Assembly: GCA_943332745.1 (NCBI GenBank)
Contig: CALQQQ010000061.1
Location: forward strand, 1 to 6,895
DNA length: 6,895 nt
Source of the DNA: Opitutus sp. GAS368
GTDB lineage: Bacteria > Verrucomicrobiota > Verrucomicrobiae > Opitutales > UBA953
Direction of reading: 5' to 3'
This document shows, piece after piece, positions 6,414-6,895 of the stretch (position 1 is its first letter; each line of letters begins with the position of its first letter). Below the pieces are notes generated by a model that was not told where the DNA came from, did no database searches, and worked only from the letters and a program-made list of their open reading frames with translations. Position numbers and translations under genes: made by a program.

Positions 6414-6895
6414 TGTAGGAGCATCGCGAGGTCGGACGGCTTTTCCAGGTGCACCGCGTGGCCAGTACCTTCGATCAGGCTATGGCGCGCTTTCGGAAGG
6501 TGGGCGCCCATCTCGTGGGCGATACGGGTGAACTTCACGTCGTGCTCGCCGGTGACAAGATCGACCGGGAAGCGGATCTCCTTCAGGCGATGCCAGAGAG
6601 AGGGGAGCGTGCCGGTACCGATATTCTCCAAGCTCATCGCCAGGCCTTCCGGGTCGTTCTGGGCGCGACGGGCGAGGATGGGTTCGAGTTGATCTGTGGG
6701 CAGACGCAGCATCGGCTGGAAGAAGGTCTGGTTGTGCCAGTACTTGAAGAAGGCTTCTAGCCCGCGGGTACGGATGAAATCTGCCAAGGTTGCGTCGCCG
6801 AGGCGTCTTTCGTCGCGCTCCTCCGGGGTGGACAGGCCGGGGCTGGCACCGACCAGGATCAGGCGGCGGATGCGTTCCGGGTGGGCGATGGCCCA
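6410..6895 (-). CDS. menH: MenH, 2-succinyl-6-hydroxy-2,4-cyclohexadiene-1-carboxylate synthase (5' partial)
   Basis: An alpha/beta hydrolase that eliminates pyruvate from SEPHCHC to give SHCHC in classical menaquinone biosynthesis, in the cytoplasm. The frame is open to the right edge, so the internal TTG at 6787 is not the start. The visible 161 residues begin WAIAHPERIRRLILVGASPG. They continue with the MenH-typical lid and core patterns GLEAFFKYW, NDPEGLAMSLENIGTGTLPS and GEHDVKF, and end in GTGHAVHLEKP. The catalytic Asp (GEHD, 6539-6541) and His (GTGH, 6458-6460) are present; the nucleophile Ser should lie off the window among roughly 90-100 missing N-terminal residues. The IGTGTQPS-like segment separates MenH from generic hydrolases. 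It converges on the DUF1501 gene, and its stop codon (6410-6412) directly abuts the terminator stem. Other men genes may lie to the right. A different alpha/beta hydrolase is possible but less likely. Confidence 0.85.
   Translation of the reverse strand, partial: WAIAHPERIRRLILVGASPGLSTPEERDERRLGDATLADFIRTRGLEAFFKYWHNQTFFQPMLRLPTDQLEPILARRAQNDPEGLAMSLENIGTGTLPSLWHRLKEIRFPVDLVTGEHDVKFTRIAHEMGAHLPKARHSLIEGTGHAVHLEKPSDLAMLLQ

Noticed and set aside
6449..6760. 103-residue plus-strand open frame over menH
   Set aside because: Shadow frame opposite strongly conserved MenH motifs.

Overview
The window (6,895 bp, moderately GC-rich, tightly packed) looks like a chromosomal segment of a Verrucomicrobiota or closely related PVC bacterium. 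The evidence is the protein families: a DUF6797/propeller protein with an azurin tail, an SHD1-DUF1549-DUF1553 'PSD1' protein, and a DUF1501 protein. These families are heavily expanded in Planctomycetes and Verrucomicrobia. Intergenic GGTAGGG/GGCTCTCCGAGC repeats remind me of dispersed repeats in verrucomicrobial genomes, but that is from memory and was not searched.

Layout. (1) 1-2113, plus strand: the C-terminal part of a large exported protein whose start lies beyond the left edge. It has DUF6797-like and beta-propeller-like regions and ends in a complete azurin-type copper domain. (2) 2114-2402: a 289-bp non-coding stretch with a short GC hairpin, an imperfect 16-bp tandem duplication, a 108-bp inverted-repeat element and a G-tract. 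(3) 2403-2816, plus: a small four-helix membrane protein of unknown function. (4) 2817-2912: a leader with a 12-bp tandem repeat made of five G-runs (strong G-quadruplex candidate) and a small hairpin. (5) 2913-5057 and 5054-6361, plus: a two-gene unit with a 4-bp overlap, encoding the secreted PSD1-type protein with one CxxCH site and a DUF1501 protein with a Tat-like leader. (6) 6384-6413: an intrinsic terminator. (7) 6410-6895, minus: the C-terminal two thirds of MenH, a menaquinone biosynthesis enzyme, convergent with the operon and cut by the right edge.

How the genes may work together. The DUF1549/DUF1553 and DUF1501 proteins almost certainly act together in the cell envelope because they are translationally coupled and recur as a pair in this phylum; their biochemical role is not established. 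The azurin-tailed protein and the CxxCH-bearing protein both suggest envelope redox chemistry. A functional link between them, or to MenH, is only inference. No CRISPR array, tRNA, rRNA, transposase, integrase or phage gene was seen. The clearest unexplained structure is in the two intergenic regions.
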